From Trichuris trichiura (taxonomy: Eukaryota; Nematoda; Enoplea; Trichinellida; Trichuridae), in the NCBI GenBank assembly GCA_037903355.1, contig JBAJFE010000005.1:1550001-1614000 (forward strand): 64,000 nucleotides of DNA. Reading direction: 5' to 3'. Of the stretch, positions 1 to 11,814 are shown piece by piece. The notes beneath the pieces were generated by a model. It did no database searches. It was not told where the DNA came from and was given only the letters and a program-made list of their open reading frames with translations. The first letter of the stretch is position 1. Each line of letters starts with the position of its first letter. The translations under genes were made by a program, and so were the position numbers.

Positions 1-1
1 A

Positions 2-332
2 TTCTTTGTCTACGTAGTTCGCAAAATAAGGAAACAGGTGCACGGTGAAAACCATTAATTTTCCTGTTCGTACAACTAGTCGAAAAGGACTAAACTGTTT
101 TAAAAATTCAAAAATATGCTAATCAATAAGAAAATGATTTTCAGGCGACAGGTACGAAAATAATAAAAGAAGAAGAACTATACGAAAAGAGGACGTTTAA
201 CACACCCGACGAACAAAACAGGTAAATTTATCAACTGTTGTTTTTGTTATTATTTTACAAAAAAAATTCTCGTTTAGGATGAGAAACCCGATTTCGCCCG
301 TCTCAACGCCTCGCTCGTGGGAATGTCATTAA
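2..332 (+). CDS. 3' end of an unidentified membrane protein (partial)
   Basis: Three exons (2-37, 145-221, 278-332) splice into one frame of 56 codons ending at TAA 330-332; the introns are 107 and 56 nt with GT/AG ends, and the summed exon length is a multiple of three. The first exon reads FFVYVVRKIRKQ, which looks like the end of a transmembrane helix followed by a basic stop-transfer patch. The remainder is a polar tail of about 44 residues rich in Glu, Lys, Pro and Ser, presumably cytoplasmic. The rest of the gene lies left of the window. I do not recognise the family, and the membrane interpretation rests on one short segment. Confidence 0.5.
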
Positions 333-1347
333 TGTTGCGTGAGTGCACAACAGAATAAACTTTATTTAAAAATCTCATCTACAAAATGTTTACAAGCTTA
401 CTCCGACATCGCCATCGATCAAAATGGCGCGAATTGCTTTTCGCACCCATACTTTAAACTTGACGTAGAAATAATAAAAAAAAAAAGAAATACGAACAGA
501 GCTGAAAGTCGGAAAAACATTGCGTATTTCGTGATCGGATTGAAAAGACTTAAAATTGTCAGTACAGCGCTGAAAGCTTAGTGAACCCAACTTTACGCTA
601 TTCCCTTTGCGCGCTATCGTATTTTTCATTGTTAAAATCATAATTCGGGCTGGTATGTAAATTTTTTTTTGTAGGAAAAGTCGGCTTGCCCATCAATGAT
701 ACTCTGTTACGCTTAGACAATTCATAATTTGTGAACTTCGTCGTTCAGGCATCCTTGAGCCTTCGTTGAAATATACGAACTCGTAGTAACCGTATTACTA
801 CGAATCGTAGCATGCAAACGTTGAGCAGAAAGTCGGCTGAAATTACCCTTTTTCGAAATCAACACTACGTCATTGGAACTTACGTGCGCAAACCTGATTG
901 GCTTACAGTTCTTTGTAGAGGTTAAGCCTCGAGTTCGGTGGCAAATGCATCCCAAAGGAAAATGATTTTTATGCTTATCTGAACATTCTAATACTACATA
1001 TGCTCGTCGTTGAACTGGTGAATAAATGGTGGACACACAAATTGATTGTCCGCGTTTAGCCAGTAGACATATAGTCGGTGGTTTTGAACTACCTTGTTAA
1101 AATGGTCACGTATGGCTAAAGCGTTTAAATTAATTTTGTTATAGTCAACAAAAAAGGTCAGCCGCGTCGAGCGAATGGGGCGAAAGGGAAAAAAGCAAAG
1201 TTAGTAAAAATCGTACACCCAATAAAACCTGCGCATCACTTTCACATCACTACAGTTCACGTTGAAGGTTTTCTAGTCGCGTTGGCAATTGGATTTTTGC
1301 GTCGGCACTGTTTTTGAAGCAAAAACGAAAAGTTTAATTTCTGTCCA
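333..1347. other. Intergenic, upstream of COPB1
   Basis: About 1 kb between the partial gene and COPB1. Short open frames on both strands show no family resemblance and no consistent splicing. It presumably holds the COPB1 promoter, but I see no clear element. Confidence 0.5.
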
Positions 1348-4300
1348 ATGGCCACTGGACTTCTCGAGCAGCCGTGCTACGTGTTCATTGCGAAACCGTC
1401 GGATGCCGACTTGCAACCCAACGAAATGCAAATTCGCGAGTCGTTGGAACACGGTAACATTTTTTTAAAATTGCCTAATTATGCGACATTGCTTACGCGT
1501 GCTTTTGTTTAAAGGTAGTTTGTCGTCAAAAATTGAAACTCTTAAGAAGTTGATCTTTGCCGTTTTGAACGGCGAAAAGCTCAGTTCAACAGTGCTAATG
1601 TACGTTATACGTTTTTGTCTTCCGTCGCAGGATCATTTGATGAAGAAATTGTTGTTGGTCTTTTGGGAGATTGTTCCAAAAACAACGGCCGACGGAAAAT
1701 TGATGCAAGAAATGATTCTCGTCTGCGACGCCTATAGAAAAGACTTGCAACATCCGAACGAGTTTGTTCGCGGTTCAACGTTGCGTTTTCTTTGTCGCTT
1801 GAAGGAACCGGAATTGATTGAACCATTAATGCCTTCAATTCGTTCCTGCCTTGAATACAGGCACAGCTACGTACGACGCAACGCCGTCTTGGCCGCCTTT
1901 ACTATATATAAAAATTTTGACTTCCTTATTCCGGACGCGCCCGAATTGATGCACAGCTTCTTGGAAACCGAACAGGACTCATCGTGCAAACGAAATGCCT
2001 TCATGATGCTTTTGCACGCGGATCGACGATTGGCCTTGGATTACTTGAGCACCTGCATTGAACAGGTAAGCGGTGGAGGTTGCTTGCATACTTAAAAAAT
2101 AGTTTAAAGTCTCCCGGACTTGCGGTTCAGGTTACGCTGTTCAGCGACATTTTGCAACTTATCATCGTTCAACTTATATACGCCGTATGCATGGCAAATC
2201 CAGCCGAAGTTACCAGATTTATTCGCTGCGTATACAATCTTCTTCAGTCCAGCAGCAGCGCGGTACGATACGAAGCTGCATCCGTCCTTATATCACTCAC
2301 TTCGTCGCCTGCAGCTATTCGAGTAAGTAATTCTTTTTTTTCGTCTTGGAAAAGGTCGTATATATGGGCAACGTTTTCTTCTGTAGGCTTCTTTGAATAC
2401 CTTTGTTGAATTGATCAACAAGGAAGGCGACAATAACGTTAAACTCATAGTTATTGATCGTCTTGTCGAGTTGCGCCAAAATCCGGCTGTCGATAAGGTT
2501 CTTCAAGACGTAGTGATGGATTTGTTGAGAGTTTTGCAATGCCAAGATTTGGAAGTTCAAAAGCGAACGCTCAATCTTGTTTACGACCTCGTGTCGCCGC
2601 GCAATGTCGAAGAAGTGATCGCTTACTTGCGAAAAGAAATTGCAAAGACCGTCAGCACTTCCTCGGTGGACGATACGGAAAAGTATCGTCAAGTTTTGGT
2701 CAAAACTATTCATTCAATTGCTGTCCGCTTTCCCGAAGTTGCCGGCACCGTTGTGCCGGCGTTAATTGAACTTCTCGGCGACGCGAAGGAAATAGCCGCT
2801 ATTGAAGTGTTGGTATTTATTCGCGAAGCCGTATTTTCAATACCGGCACTTCGTCAGACCGCCGTCGACAACTTGTTGCAAGTGTTCCCTTCAATGCAAA
2901 ATGCGAACAGTCTTCGTTTCGCCCTTTGGATTCTCAGCGAGTACTGCCAAACAAGGCAGGAAATAGAAAAATTCGTGTCGCTGGTGCGGCAGTCGTTTGG
3001 CAAATTGCCAGCCGATAAGGTGAAGCGGCTATTTTCAAAAAAATTTCTGAGCTCAACTTTTAGGAGGACGACGAAGCTAACGTTGAAATGCAAACCATGG
3101 CCACCAGCAAGCAATTGTTAAATCCGGACGGCACATACACCATGCACACGGCGCTTAGCGCTCTGCCGGATAAGACAAGCAAAAAAGCGCTGATTCGAAA
3201 GTTGCTTTACGACGGCGACTTTTTCTTTTTTGCATCGTTGGCTAGCATGCTAACCAAAATTGCATTTCGGTACTGCCGGCTGGCGCATAATTCAACGGAG
3301 AGAAATAGGCTTCTTTCGGAAATCATGTTCATCGAAGCTTGCGTGTTGCAATTCGGTCAAAATGGTTTGGCCAAATGCAAATTGTCAACAGGCGACAGCG
3401 AGCGCATCAAAGTATGCTTGAAACTTGTCGCCGATCAGAATGTCGACTTGGCGGAAATGTTCTTGGACGAATGTAGGCAAAGTTTGGGAATTCTGTTAGC
3501 CACCAGTAAGGAAACGCAAAAGGAGGGAACCACCGTAGGAAAAGTCGAAGAACCATTGTCTCAACCGGACGAAGTTGTCGGCTTTTCTCAGTTGCAAATG
3601 AAATCGGACCTTAGCGCCAAGGAAAACCTGTTTGACCAAAGGTGAATAGCTAGGCTTACCTTTTCTTTTTTATTTTCAAAAATGGGGTTGTTGTTTTCGT
3701 TTGAAGTCTCAGTCAAGCGTTGGGTCAACAAAGAAAGGCGGAAAAGTTCACCATAGCGTCGACAAAGTTGGACAACATCACTCAGCTATCCGGCTTTTCC
3801 GATCCGGTATACGCGGAAGCGTTGATCACGTTAAGCAATTACGATATCACGTTGGATTGTTTGATTGTCAACCAAACGGGCGATACGTTGGAATCACTGA
3901 CGCTGGAATTGGCCACTTTGGGTGACCTAAAGCTGGTCGACAAACCATCGCCTATCACGTTGGCACCTCACGACTTTGCTACCATGAAAACTTCCATAAA
4001 GGTTTCGTGGACCAATGCAAAACGGGTGGTATAAAATACGCGCTGAAAGTTTTCTAGGTCTCGTCGACGGAAAATGGCGTCATATTTGGCACTCTTTCTT
4101 ACGACGTCCACGGCGCAACCGGAGATCGAAATTGCATATACTTGAACGATATACATGTCAACATAATGGACTACATCACCCCAGTGTTGTGTAGCGACGA
4201 AGAATTTCGTCAGATGTGGAGCGAATTCGAATGGGAAAATAAGGTGATAACTTCTTACGCCTTAAAAGCTTATCGAAACGCGACAAAGCTTTTGAAACGG

Positions 4301-4795
4301 TGTCCATCTATACGCGGGTTAGCTGGAAGCCGATTTCAAAATCTTCGTGACGTTTTCATGGCGAATTCAAAAAAAGCGTTATTTACTTAAGCGTTCAACG
4401 GTTTGGGCGAGAGAATACTGAGCATAGCTATGATAAAAACTTCTCTGCCGTTATTTACGCTTTTTATTTTCGAACAGGTTGCCGTTATGACAACGTTAAG
4501 CGATCTAAGAGAATACCTATCTTACCTTGTCAAGCACACGAACATGCGCTGCTTAACGCCGGACGAGGTTCTATCGGGCGAGAGCGGTTTTCTGGCAGCC
4601 AATCTGTACGCACGTTCCGTATTTGGCGAAGATGCATTAGCAAACTTGAGCATCGAAAAAGCAACTGCGGACCAACAATCGCCAGTCGTAGGCCACATAC
4701 GAATACGAGCAAAAAGCCAAGGAATGGCGCTCAGTTTGGGCGATCGAATAAGCAGAGTACAAAAAGCTCACGTGCTGGGCTACGAAAATTCTTAG
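1348..4795 (+). CDS. COPB1: Coatomer subunit beta (beta-COP)
   Basis: Beta-COP is a large subunit of the COPI coat that acts with Arf1 in Golgi-to-ER and intra-Golgi transport. The start codon opens [13 protein letters not shown]; a 59-nt first intron follows the codons for LEHG. The conserved N-terminal adaptin-like HEAT solenoid is nearly unbroken ([42 protein letters not shown]). The middle includes [14 protein letters not shown]. The C-terminal appendage includes [24 protein letters not shown] and [12 protein letters not shown]. The final exon carries [16 protein letters not shown] and [20 protein letters not shown], then stops. Roughly ten short introns interrupt the gene; the last, after EFEWENK, is about 235 nt. 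The protein appears full length for the family (about 950 residues). No break was seen. Confidence 0.96.
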
Positions 4796-5171
4796 TTCCA
4801 TCGCTTTCTGTTACTGTTCATTAAAGCAACGATGTATTGACGACGCGCTGTACTTTTGAATTTTTAAATGTACCGTATAATGATGCGCACGTTCAATCGT
4901 CGCGCAACCGACAAGAAATTTGCATAGAAGGCTGAAAATTCAAAAGCTACAGTACTACATACTTATGCGCAGGTTCGATTTTAAACATAGCACTGTTTAT
5001 ACGAAACGTTTGCCATATTTGCTCGCAAGGCCGTTGCGTAGTTAAAAAAGCGCAATTTGCGTTCATTCAAGACAGTTGAAATTTGTCAAAATTGGAACTT
5101 TAGAGTAGCGTCAAATTTGAATAGATTTCTCAACGAATATCAACAAAGCGCAGTAAAAATAAGCACGTAAA
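4796..5171. other. Convergent 3' gap between COPB1 and DNAJC3
   Basis: About 375 bp between the ends of two converging genes. It contains AT-rich sequence and one TACAGTA heptamer (4948-4954). No gene is supported. Confidence 0.5.
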
Positions 5172-7202
5172 TTACTGAAAATGGAATTTGAAGGTGAAGG
5201 GGCCACCGCCTTGATCGAACGGTGCGTCGAAGCCTTGAAAGTATTGATAGAAGGGATGATGCGCTTGTTGTTGCGCTTCGGGATCCAATGGGTCAACACC
5301 GGAATCGTACTGAGCTCTTTTGTCTGCAATGTCAAAACGTTGACCAAAAAAAAAAATAAAATAAGCACAACGTTCAATTTCATACCAGGATCGGTCAATA
5401 CTTCTTTGGCGGCGGCAATATCTATAAATCGCGCTTCAGCTTTCTTCTTTTCATCTTTGTCATAGTTGTCCGGATGCCATTTTTGGGCTAATTTTCTGTA
5501 CGCTTTAATTATAGTCGCCTTGTCGGCATTCCTATGCAAATTGATATTGTTCGTAATTTAAAAAGTGTGCAGCTCATTATGCGCACCTTTTCACTCCGAG
5601 AATTTTGTAATAATCTTTCTTCTTCGATTGTTTGAGCAATTTTTGCGCTTTATTCAAACCTGCCCGAGCAGCTTGATTATCCCCTTCGATATTTAGCGCT
5701 TTTTGATAGTCATTAATAGCTACAGTAAGAAAAAAGAGATAACAACTTTGTCCAATGATAATTTCGTACCTTTTTCGAACTCGTTATTTTGAATATAAGC
5801 TTCGGCTCGACTCAACAGCGCGGGAAATTCGTTCGGATCGTTTTCGAGCACTTCGGAGCAAACGCGGATTGCTTCGTCGAGTTGACCAACCTGCAAATCA
5901 CAAACTAACGATGGCACCACAAACAAGCGTTACGCGATAAGAAAACGTACCATTCCTAAACATTTGCATTGTCCCTTCTTTGCCAGCATTATAACGTTGC
6001 GCACTTCGCTTTCCTGTTTCAACATTTGGCCCGCACCGTCCAGACATAGCTTCCACTGTTCATTCTCTGTAGCGTCAAGCATAGAATCGTGCACTTTTAC
6101 TAGCCGTTTCAACTTTTTGTAGAAAGTAAAACATTCCCGTTGGTCGGGATCAATTTTTAAACACTCACGAATGCCCCTAAGCGTAGGAAAAAAAACTTTT
6201 TTTGTTTTTCAGCGCAACTTGTCGTTTATACTTACTCGATTGCGTCGTGTAAATTGCCCAGCATGTAGCTGAACTGCGAAGCTTTGTACAAGGCTTTCGT
6301 GTTGTCCGGAACGAGTCTTGTTGCCGAACGTATATCGGAAATGGCCTTTTGCAAGACACCCAAACGTTCGTAACATTCAGCTCGTTTCAAACGCAACCGT
6401 GCACTCCAAGGCATTGCCTTAAACATTGTTAGAGGAGCAGAGCAATGAACATAAACGAATATTTCATGCCTATACCTCAATGAGACGGTTAAGTATACTT
6501 TCTGCGGAACGATAATCTTTGTAACTCATAAACTTGTCGGCTGAAGCTATTTCCTGACGAAACTGTTTTACTGTACGGATGTTTTCTTCGGCATCGTGGC
6601 TAGACCGATCTTTGGTCACCTTAAAGATGCTTTGATTACGTAAAATTGCTTATCGTCCAAATTTACGATTGTTTGAAAATCTTTTTCAGCCGCATCCAAG
6701 TCGCCTTGTTTAAGCAAAATGTTTCCACGTTGTAGACGAGCCTGTAGTAGTAACAAGTCAAAACAATCTCATAAGCGGTATAGGAAAAACGTTACCGCGA
6801 CAAAGTCTGGTTTTAACTCAACAACTCTGTTCAAATCCGGAATTGCCGATTTCGCTCTTCCGTTAGCCAAGTAAGCCGTAGCTCTTTTGTAAAGCGTCAT
6901 GTAGTTGTCGGGATCCAATTCTGGAATTGAAAAATCGGCAAAAAAATTCAAATGAATCGGTTAATTGTTGAAATACCGAGCGCGGCGTCGTAGTGCATGA
7001 TGGCGTCGGAAAATTGGCCCTTCGACAAATACTGCTTACCCATTTCCAAATGACGCTCAATTTCCTGCAGACTTCCGTCAACCGCTGAAGCGATAAGCCT
7101 ATTTTAGAGAAGAAACAAATGAAACAGTCGGTTAAACCTGCCTGCGATATACATAAGGAACATAGACCACAAACATTGCAGCAAATTGTCCGCTGGTTCC
7201 AT
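5172..7202 (-). CDS. DNAJC3: DnaJ homologue C3 (P58IPK), ER-luminal co-chaperone
   Basis: DNAJC3 is an ER-luminal co-chaperone of BiP, with TPRs that bind misfolded clients and a J domain that stimulates Hsp70 ATPase. The start at 7202 gives MEPADNLLQCLWSMFLMYIAG, a good signal peptide; the first intron (GTTTAACC...AAATAG) then leads to SAVDGSLQEIERHLEMGKQYL, matching the start of mature P58IPK. TPR units follow (DPDNYMTLYKRATAYLANG, GQLDEAIRVCSEVLENDPN, EFPALLSRAEAYIQNNEFEK). The J domain near the C-terminus keeps the HPD motif (KLAQKWHPDNYDKDE) and IDIAAAKEVLTDP. The protein ends GGGPFTFKFHFQ, close to the family's usual FKFHFN ending. About nine short exons. CTF8 lies 288 bp upstream on the same strand. 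The C. elegans counterpart is dnj-7. Confidence 0.94.
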
Positions 7203-7490
7203 GACTGAAAGACAGACGAGATGGTAAGTTACTACTAAGCGTTTAACAGAAAAGATACAACAAAAGTTGCGCTGCTGCAACACAAAACGAAAGGAAATTA
7301 ACAACGTCAGTTTAAAGATATGGTACTGTAAAACTATAAGTGGAGTCAAGTATCGTTCGGAAACGGTAGTAAACGCATTCCTTATTTTATCAAAACGAGT
7401 TAGGAGCACAGCGCGGTGAAGGAGAATATTTTATTGTCGATGGAAGTAGTTGAAAAGCAGGTTCGTAGTAGGTATACGGTCAACGAAGCG

Positions 7491-7935
7491 CTAACGTTTT
7501 ATAGCGGACACTACGAGGTGCTTTGGTCGATTTTGGAAGCAAATCTTGCGACGCATCACGGCGACAACATCGAAACCGCGCTCGCCACCTTCCGAAGCGA
7601 CTTTCTTTCGTAATGCCACCACCGGTTTTGGCAAGTCGACCACTTCGCCGTAAAGGATTTGACGACCGATGACAATAAAGGGTGTTCCCTGCCAAAGAGC
7701 GGAAATTTTGGAAAAAATAGAAATTGAATCGATTCGTCAATTGCTTACATCCTCCTTAAAACCGAGACCGCCAAGCGGATGTCCGGCAAATGAATTGCCT
7801 GCATGGCAGATCAAGCGACCTTGCAGCTCAATCAGATAAAGCCTTGAATCGGTACAATCCCTTAAGAAAAAAAACAGTTTTTAAATTGAGAAAGAATTCG
7901 CATACTCACTTCGACATTTCCACTATTAACTGCAT
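7491..7935 (-). CDS. CHTF8: Chromosome transmission fidelity protein 8 (CTF18-RFC subunit)
   Basis: Ctf8 pairs with Dcc1 and Ctf18 in the alternative RFC clamp loader, which loads PCNA and supports sister-chromatid cohesion. Three exons (7910-7935, 7749-7860, 7491-7688) join into exactly 112 codons, giving 111 residues, close to the usual 115-125. Diagnostic segments are YLIELQGRLICHAGNSFAG, HPLGGLGFKEDGTPFIVIG and QILYGEVVDLPKPVVALRK, matching the human order of the ELQG, GNLLGDL, EGIPVLIVG and HILYGKI blocks. It ends RKICFQNRPKHLVVSAIKR. A TACAGTA heptamer sits 24 nt before the ATG. It is easily missed because each exon is short. Confidence 0.9.
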
Positions 7936-9683
7936 TCTCTTCGGAAATCGCACAGCGGTACTGTAAGTTCTGCCGCCCCTTTAATTCCTACTGTCAAGCT
8001 TGATCTGCAGGTACTAATTTTAAAAAAATAGGGATATAGATTAGTAAAAGCTGTCGTATTAGTGCAGTGTTATGCTTTTACGTTATCGGTGTAGAAAATA
8101 GTTAGATAAATTTTTTTCGAGTGTAATATATTTAAGGCGCACAAAGAGTAGCATGCCCGCCATTGCTTCCATGACTAAAAAATTGCTAATAAGCGTTGAA
8201 TATGGAGCTTCTGCGCTTTCCATTGGCAACGCTATGTCGGCAAACAACATAAACTCAACTACGCAGCCGCGCATCGCAGGCAGTTCGAACGGATGTAAAA
8301 CGTGGACCATAAACATTTTAACTTAAGTGTTTTCAGGTAATGCAGGCGTACTATCTTTTAGCTTTTTCTTTCTGCACAGCCTGTAAACGTCAGTAGATGC
8401 CTTATTGCAGCGACGTAATGCAGTTATTTTTGTTGATTGAAATCTTGCCTTACTGAAGATCAAGTAAAAGTCACGTCCGAAAAAAGAAAATTCATATTTG
8501 GCGAAATTGTACAATTTTTTTAACGGAGACCCGCCATTCAATTACTCGACGATTTTGTAGGTTATAAATGTTTCATTACAGCTGTGCGACCAGCCGCTGA
8601 AACGTCGGGCGGTAACCCAATTGAAAGCAGCGCCCGTTTAAGATGCTCAAACTTATTGCGGACAGAAATGCTCTCTATTTCTCATATGCAGCGAATAGTT
8701 ATTGTACTGAATTCACAACTAGTAATATCTTCAAAACCAATCATAATCGTTGAATAACCAGGAAAACGGATACCCCGTCTCCCTTTTTCAAAAATTCTAA
8801 TCTATGCTGTAAGCATAGACTTGATATTTACCTTCAAACGCGGGTAAATAACCGTCGATAAAGTCGCCGCCGTCGTTTACATTTGCTTTTAGCAGCTAAT
8901 ATCTAAAAGGTTCACCATTGCTTTCAGCGTTCCCGCTTGTCTATTGGTCTTTTAACATAAGAACCGTTCTTACGTAAAGAAAATTTCATTTTAGAGGATA
9001 TAAAAACATTATAAATACTTTTTATTGGCCTAGGTACAGTGAGTTTGCTCAAAAGTGTTCCTCATCTTCTGTAATGCGACCTATCGGTTTTCCGCGTTAA
9101 CTATCCGAAACGGAAGCTTATCTCAAGTTTTTGTCCCATCATTTTGTCAAATAGTAATAATCCGTCTCGTTTATTCCGCATAAGATTCCCAACAGCGCTT
9201 CTTTGTTGATAGTTGGGAAGTTGACCATTGCCCAACGCTGCCCTCGCTCGTGTAACGTTTTCGTTCAAATTTTAAACGAATACTCAGGTTTGCTAATAGC
9301 GAATCGTTGGCGCTTTGTATCTTTTTGTTTCGAGCTCAATTTGTGTTCGCTTTTGGATTTTAAAATTTTTCATTTTTTTACCCCAGTCAGCAGCCGATAT
9401 AGCTTTGGCTTTAATATTTCCCCGTCATTCTAACAGTGCTGCTTCAACAGATGCATCCGCAGCAAGAAGGAATACGCCTGTTATGTTTGCTTCGTAAAGA
9501 GAATGCAGGTTGTTTGGGTTACTGTACATTTGGGTTTTAAAATCCTATTGTTGTCCCTAATGAACAATACGTATGATTGTTCTTATTGTTTACTCCGCCG
9601 TTTTTTACTTTTAGCCCAACTTTTGTTTAATTTTGTTGGCTCTTTTACGTTGTGTAGTTTTTAGGTGGTATCGCTTTGGCAAA
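7936..9683. other. Gene-poor gap upstream of CTF8 and ATMIN
   Basis: About 1.75 kb between divergent genes. Two adjacent minus-strand open frames (8083-8316, 77 codons; 8323-8541, 72 codons) have no recognisable domain. A TTTTTATTGG (inverted CCAAT) stretch with a nearby TACAGT occurs near 9018-9045, and TACTGTA is at 9520-9526, about 160 nt before the ATMIN start. No gene is supported. Confidence 0.4.
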
Positions 9684-10900
9684 ATGGTTGAACGAATCGT
9701 CATTATTCCCGGTGTGGCCAACTGCGATGGCACCGCTGCACCGTTGTGCGAAATTTGCGGCATTCGTTTCAAAAATGTTGCCGCCAAACATTTGCATCAA
9801 CGGAAGAGCCACTTCAATGGCAGTCTGCTAAGCGGCAACGGCAAACGTTGCTGCCTTACCGGTCCGAAAGTGTCTTTCTTTTGCCCAATTTCCAACTGCA
9901 AAAGGGCTAAGGAGGCCACGGTTCAACTGCCATTTGCCAGCATGCGTTTGGTAAAGCAGCATTACTTGAAAGTTCACGGCGACCGATCTCTTTTATGTTC
10001 GATTTGTGGCTTTCGACGGTTCAGTCTACCGAGGGACCTTCGCTACCACGAAAATCGTTGCGGAATTGAAGCCGACCAAATAGAGTAAGTAATTTGCTGT
10101 TTTCTTGATGTGCTTAAATATTCGTTACGTGTCCTCTTTTCCGCGTTGCGAGACACGGTGACCTTCGCAAGTGTGCCTTATCTTTTAGCATTTATTTTTC
10201 TACTTTTCTTCCAGTCGTCACACTCGCTCGCCTTTCTTCCAACTAACAGCTAAATTGTATTGTAAATGGATTGGCCAACCGTAGATGACCAGCTCAGTAT
10301 GCTTTAGTTGAATACGCGTGAGCGCTTTTCAAAATGGCTTTCAATATTTGCATAGCTGCTTCTGGATGATTGTTGTCGCAGTTCTACAGTTAAACGACGT
10401 CCTCTCGTTAGTCCTTGTCGTATCTCGGCCTTAGTTTGGTACTATTTTATAGCGGGTCGGCGCGAACGCGCTATTCGCCGGTCGGATCAAGTCGTATATC
10501 CAAACGATTGACGGAAGATAAAGCGATTCAGTGTAGTTTGGCCTTAAAGGAGGACAAAGCGACCCAGTATGATTATTGCGCCGATACTGCTGAAAGCATA
10601 GACGATTTTGGTGCTGCGAAAGTGGACGAAGTTGATTATACGTGCAGAAACGATCCTCTTCTTACGAGCACTTTTTGTCAAACGTATCAACCTGTTACGG
10701 ACGCTTCGGTGGGAACGAACTTTTTATCCGACTTTCAATGGGACGATTATTTGGACGACCAAAATACGCATTCAATTGATTGCAGGTTTTCCGAGCTAAT
10801 CAATTCCGAAACGCAAACGGACATCGACGCGTTGTCGTTTAATTTTTCCAGTTTTTTAAATTCAGCGGAGACGCAAACGCCCGAAGATTTTTTCTTGTAA
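9684..10900 (+). CDS. ATMIN: ATMIN/ASCIZ-like zinc-finger transcription factor
   Basis: ASCIZ binds DNA through N-terminal zinc fingers and activates the LC8 dynein light chain gene (DYNLL1); LC8 protein binds back to its C-terminal TQT motifs and damps that activity. Two exons (9684-10084 and 10453-10900) with a GA|GTAAGT donor join in frame to 282 residues. Exon 1 has three finger-like units: CEICGIRF with the histidine pair HLHQRKSH, FFCPISNC with VKQHYLKVH, and LLCSICGF with a C2HC ending RYHENRCG. The spacing TGPKVSFFCPI then VKQHYLKVH matches human ASCIZ (TGPKFYCCPI, VKQHFMKMH). Exon 2 is acidic and carries SETQTDI, AETQTPE and DKATQYD, as expected of LC8 ligands. It is far shorter than the human protein (about 820 residues). 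Confidence 0.82.
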
Positions 10901-10987
10901 ATCTCTTCCGCGCGTTCATATTGTCTTCTTCCGTCTGCTTTCGACAAATGCTTATAAGTCGTTTTGTAGTTGTAGCTCGCCAATAGT

Positions 10988-11672
10988 ATGCTTTTGATAC
11001 GCTCCTGTTTATTTATGTCGATTGCTATCACCGCGTGTCAGCCAAAGGTACAGTACAAAGAAAACATGAAAGTGATTCGCATGTCACCTCCGCCAAAAAA
11101 CAAAAATCCTCGCGACTATACGGACAAAGACATTGAAGGCCTTTTCGACCAATGGGAGGTTGTGCTCTTTCTCTTTATGCAAATTAATAATTGCTGTCAG
11201 ATGACGTTTTTTAGGAGAACGACGACGAATCGTTGGATTGGGACGAGATTGATGGTTGGAAAAGGCCTCCGACGTTGGATCTTAATTTGCTGAAGGTTAA
11301 AAACAACGAAGAGGCGTCTCGCATTTTGAAAAAGGGACGACGAATGTCGATGTATGTTAAATTTGACCCAAAGCTGAGTCGGCGCCAAGTTGACGACGTC
11401 ACCAACATCTGGTTGATACGCTTCTTCAACAGTCACATACAGAGTCAAAGGTGCGTTGGCAAAGCATAGCTCTTCTTCCTCTCCGTCTAATCTAATAAAG
11501 CTGTATTTGCCGCAGACGATTCGTTAATGACAAAGAGGTGGAATTTTTATTCTTCGACGGCGCGCAGTCGTGGGACGCCAAAAAGTTCATTATGGAGCAA
11601 GACGAAGTTTTGGAGCTTATGCTCGAAGGAAACAAGTATCCCGGAAAAGCAAGAAAAAAGGCCGAATTGTAG
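10988..11672 (+). CDS. MESD: LRP chaperone MESD (Boca)
   Basis: MESD/Boca is an ER chaperone needed for folding of the beta-propeller/EGF modules of LDL-receptor-family proteins. Exons 10988-11158, 11215-11450 and 11516-11672 total 564 nt, giving 187 residues. The start MLLIRSCLFMSIAITACQP is a signal peptide. The conserved acidic region is NPRDYTDKDIEGLFDQWEE followed by WDEIDGWKRPPTLDL, aligning with human DYNDADMARLLEQWEKDDD and KRPSAPVDFSK. The fold core is KKGRRMSMYVKFDP to SHIQSQRRFVNDKEVEF, then WDAKKFIMEQDEVLELMLEG, and the family's YPGKAR ending is present. The last four residues, KAEL, resemble an ER-retention signal. It starts 87 bp after the ATMIN stop on the same strand. Confidence 0.92.
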
Positions 11673-11814
11673 ATTTACGCCTTCGCGCTGGCTTGTTTTT
11701 GTGAATAAATACATTTTTTCTTGAAAAACTGAACTGCGCAAAGCGTTTTGTCACTTCCAAGCGCAAATCTCGTAACAATTGTTACCTGACTATCATTTTG
11801 TCATACTGTAGTAA

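Noticed and set aside
4948..4990. Possible tRNA B box (GGTTCGATTT)
   Set aside because: No A box or cloverleaf pairing could be found around it.
8083..8541. Two adjacent minus-strand frames of 77 and 72 codons upstream of CTF8
   Set aside because: No known domain, no matching splice phase, and the sequence between them carries a stop.
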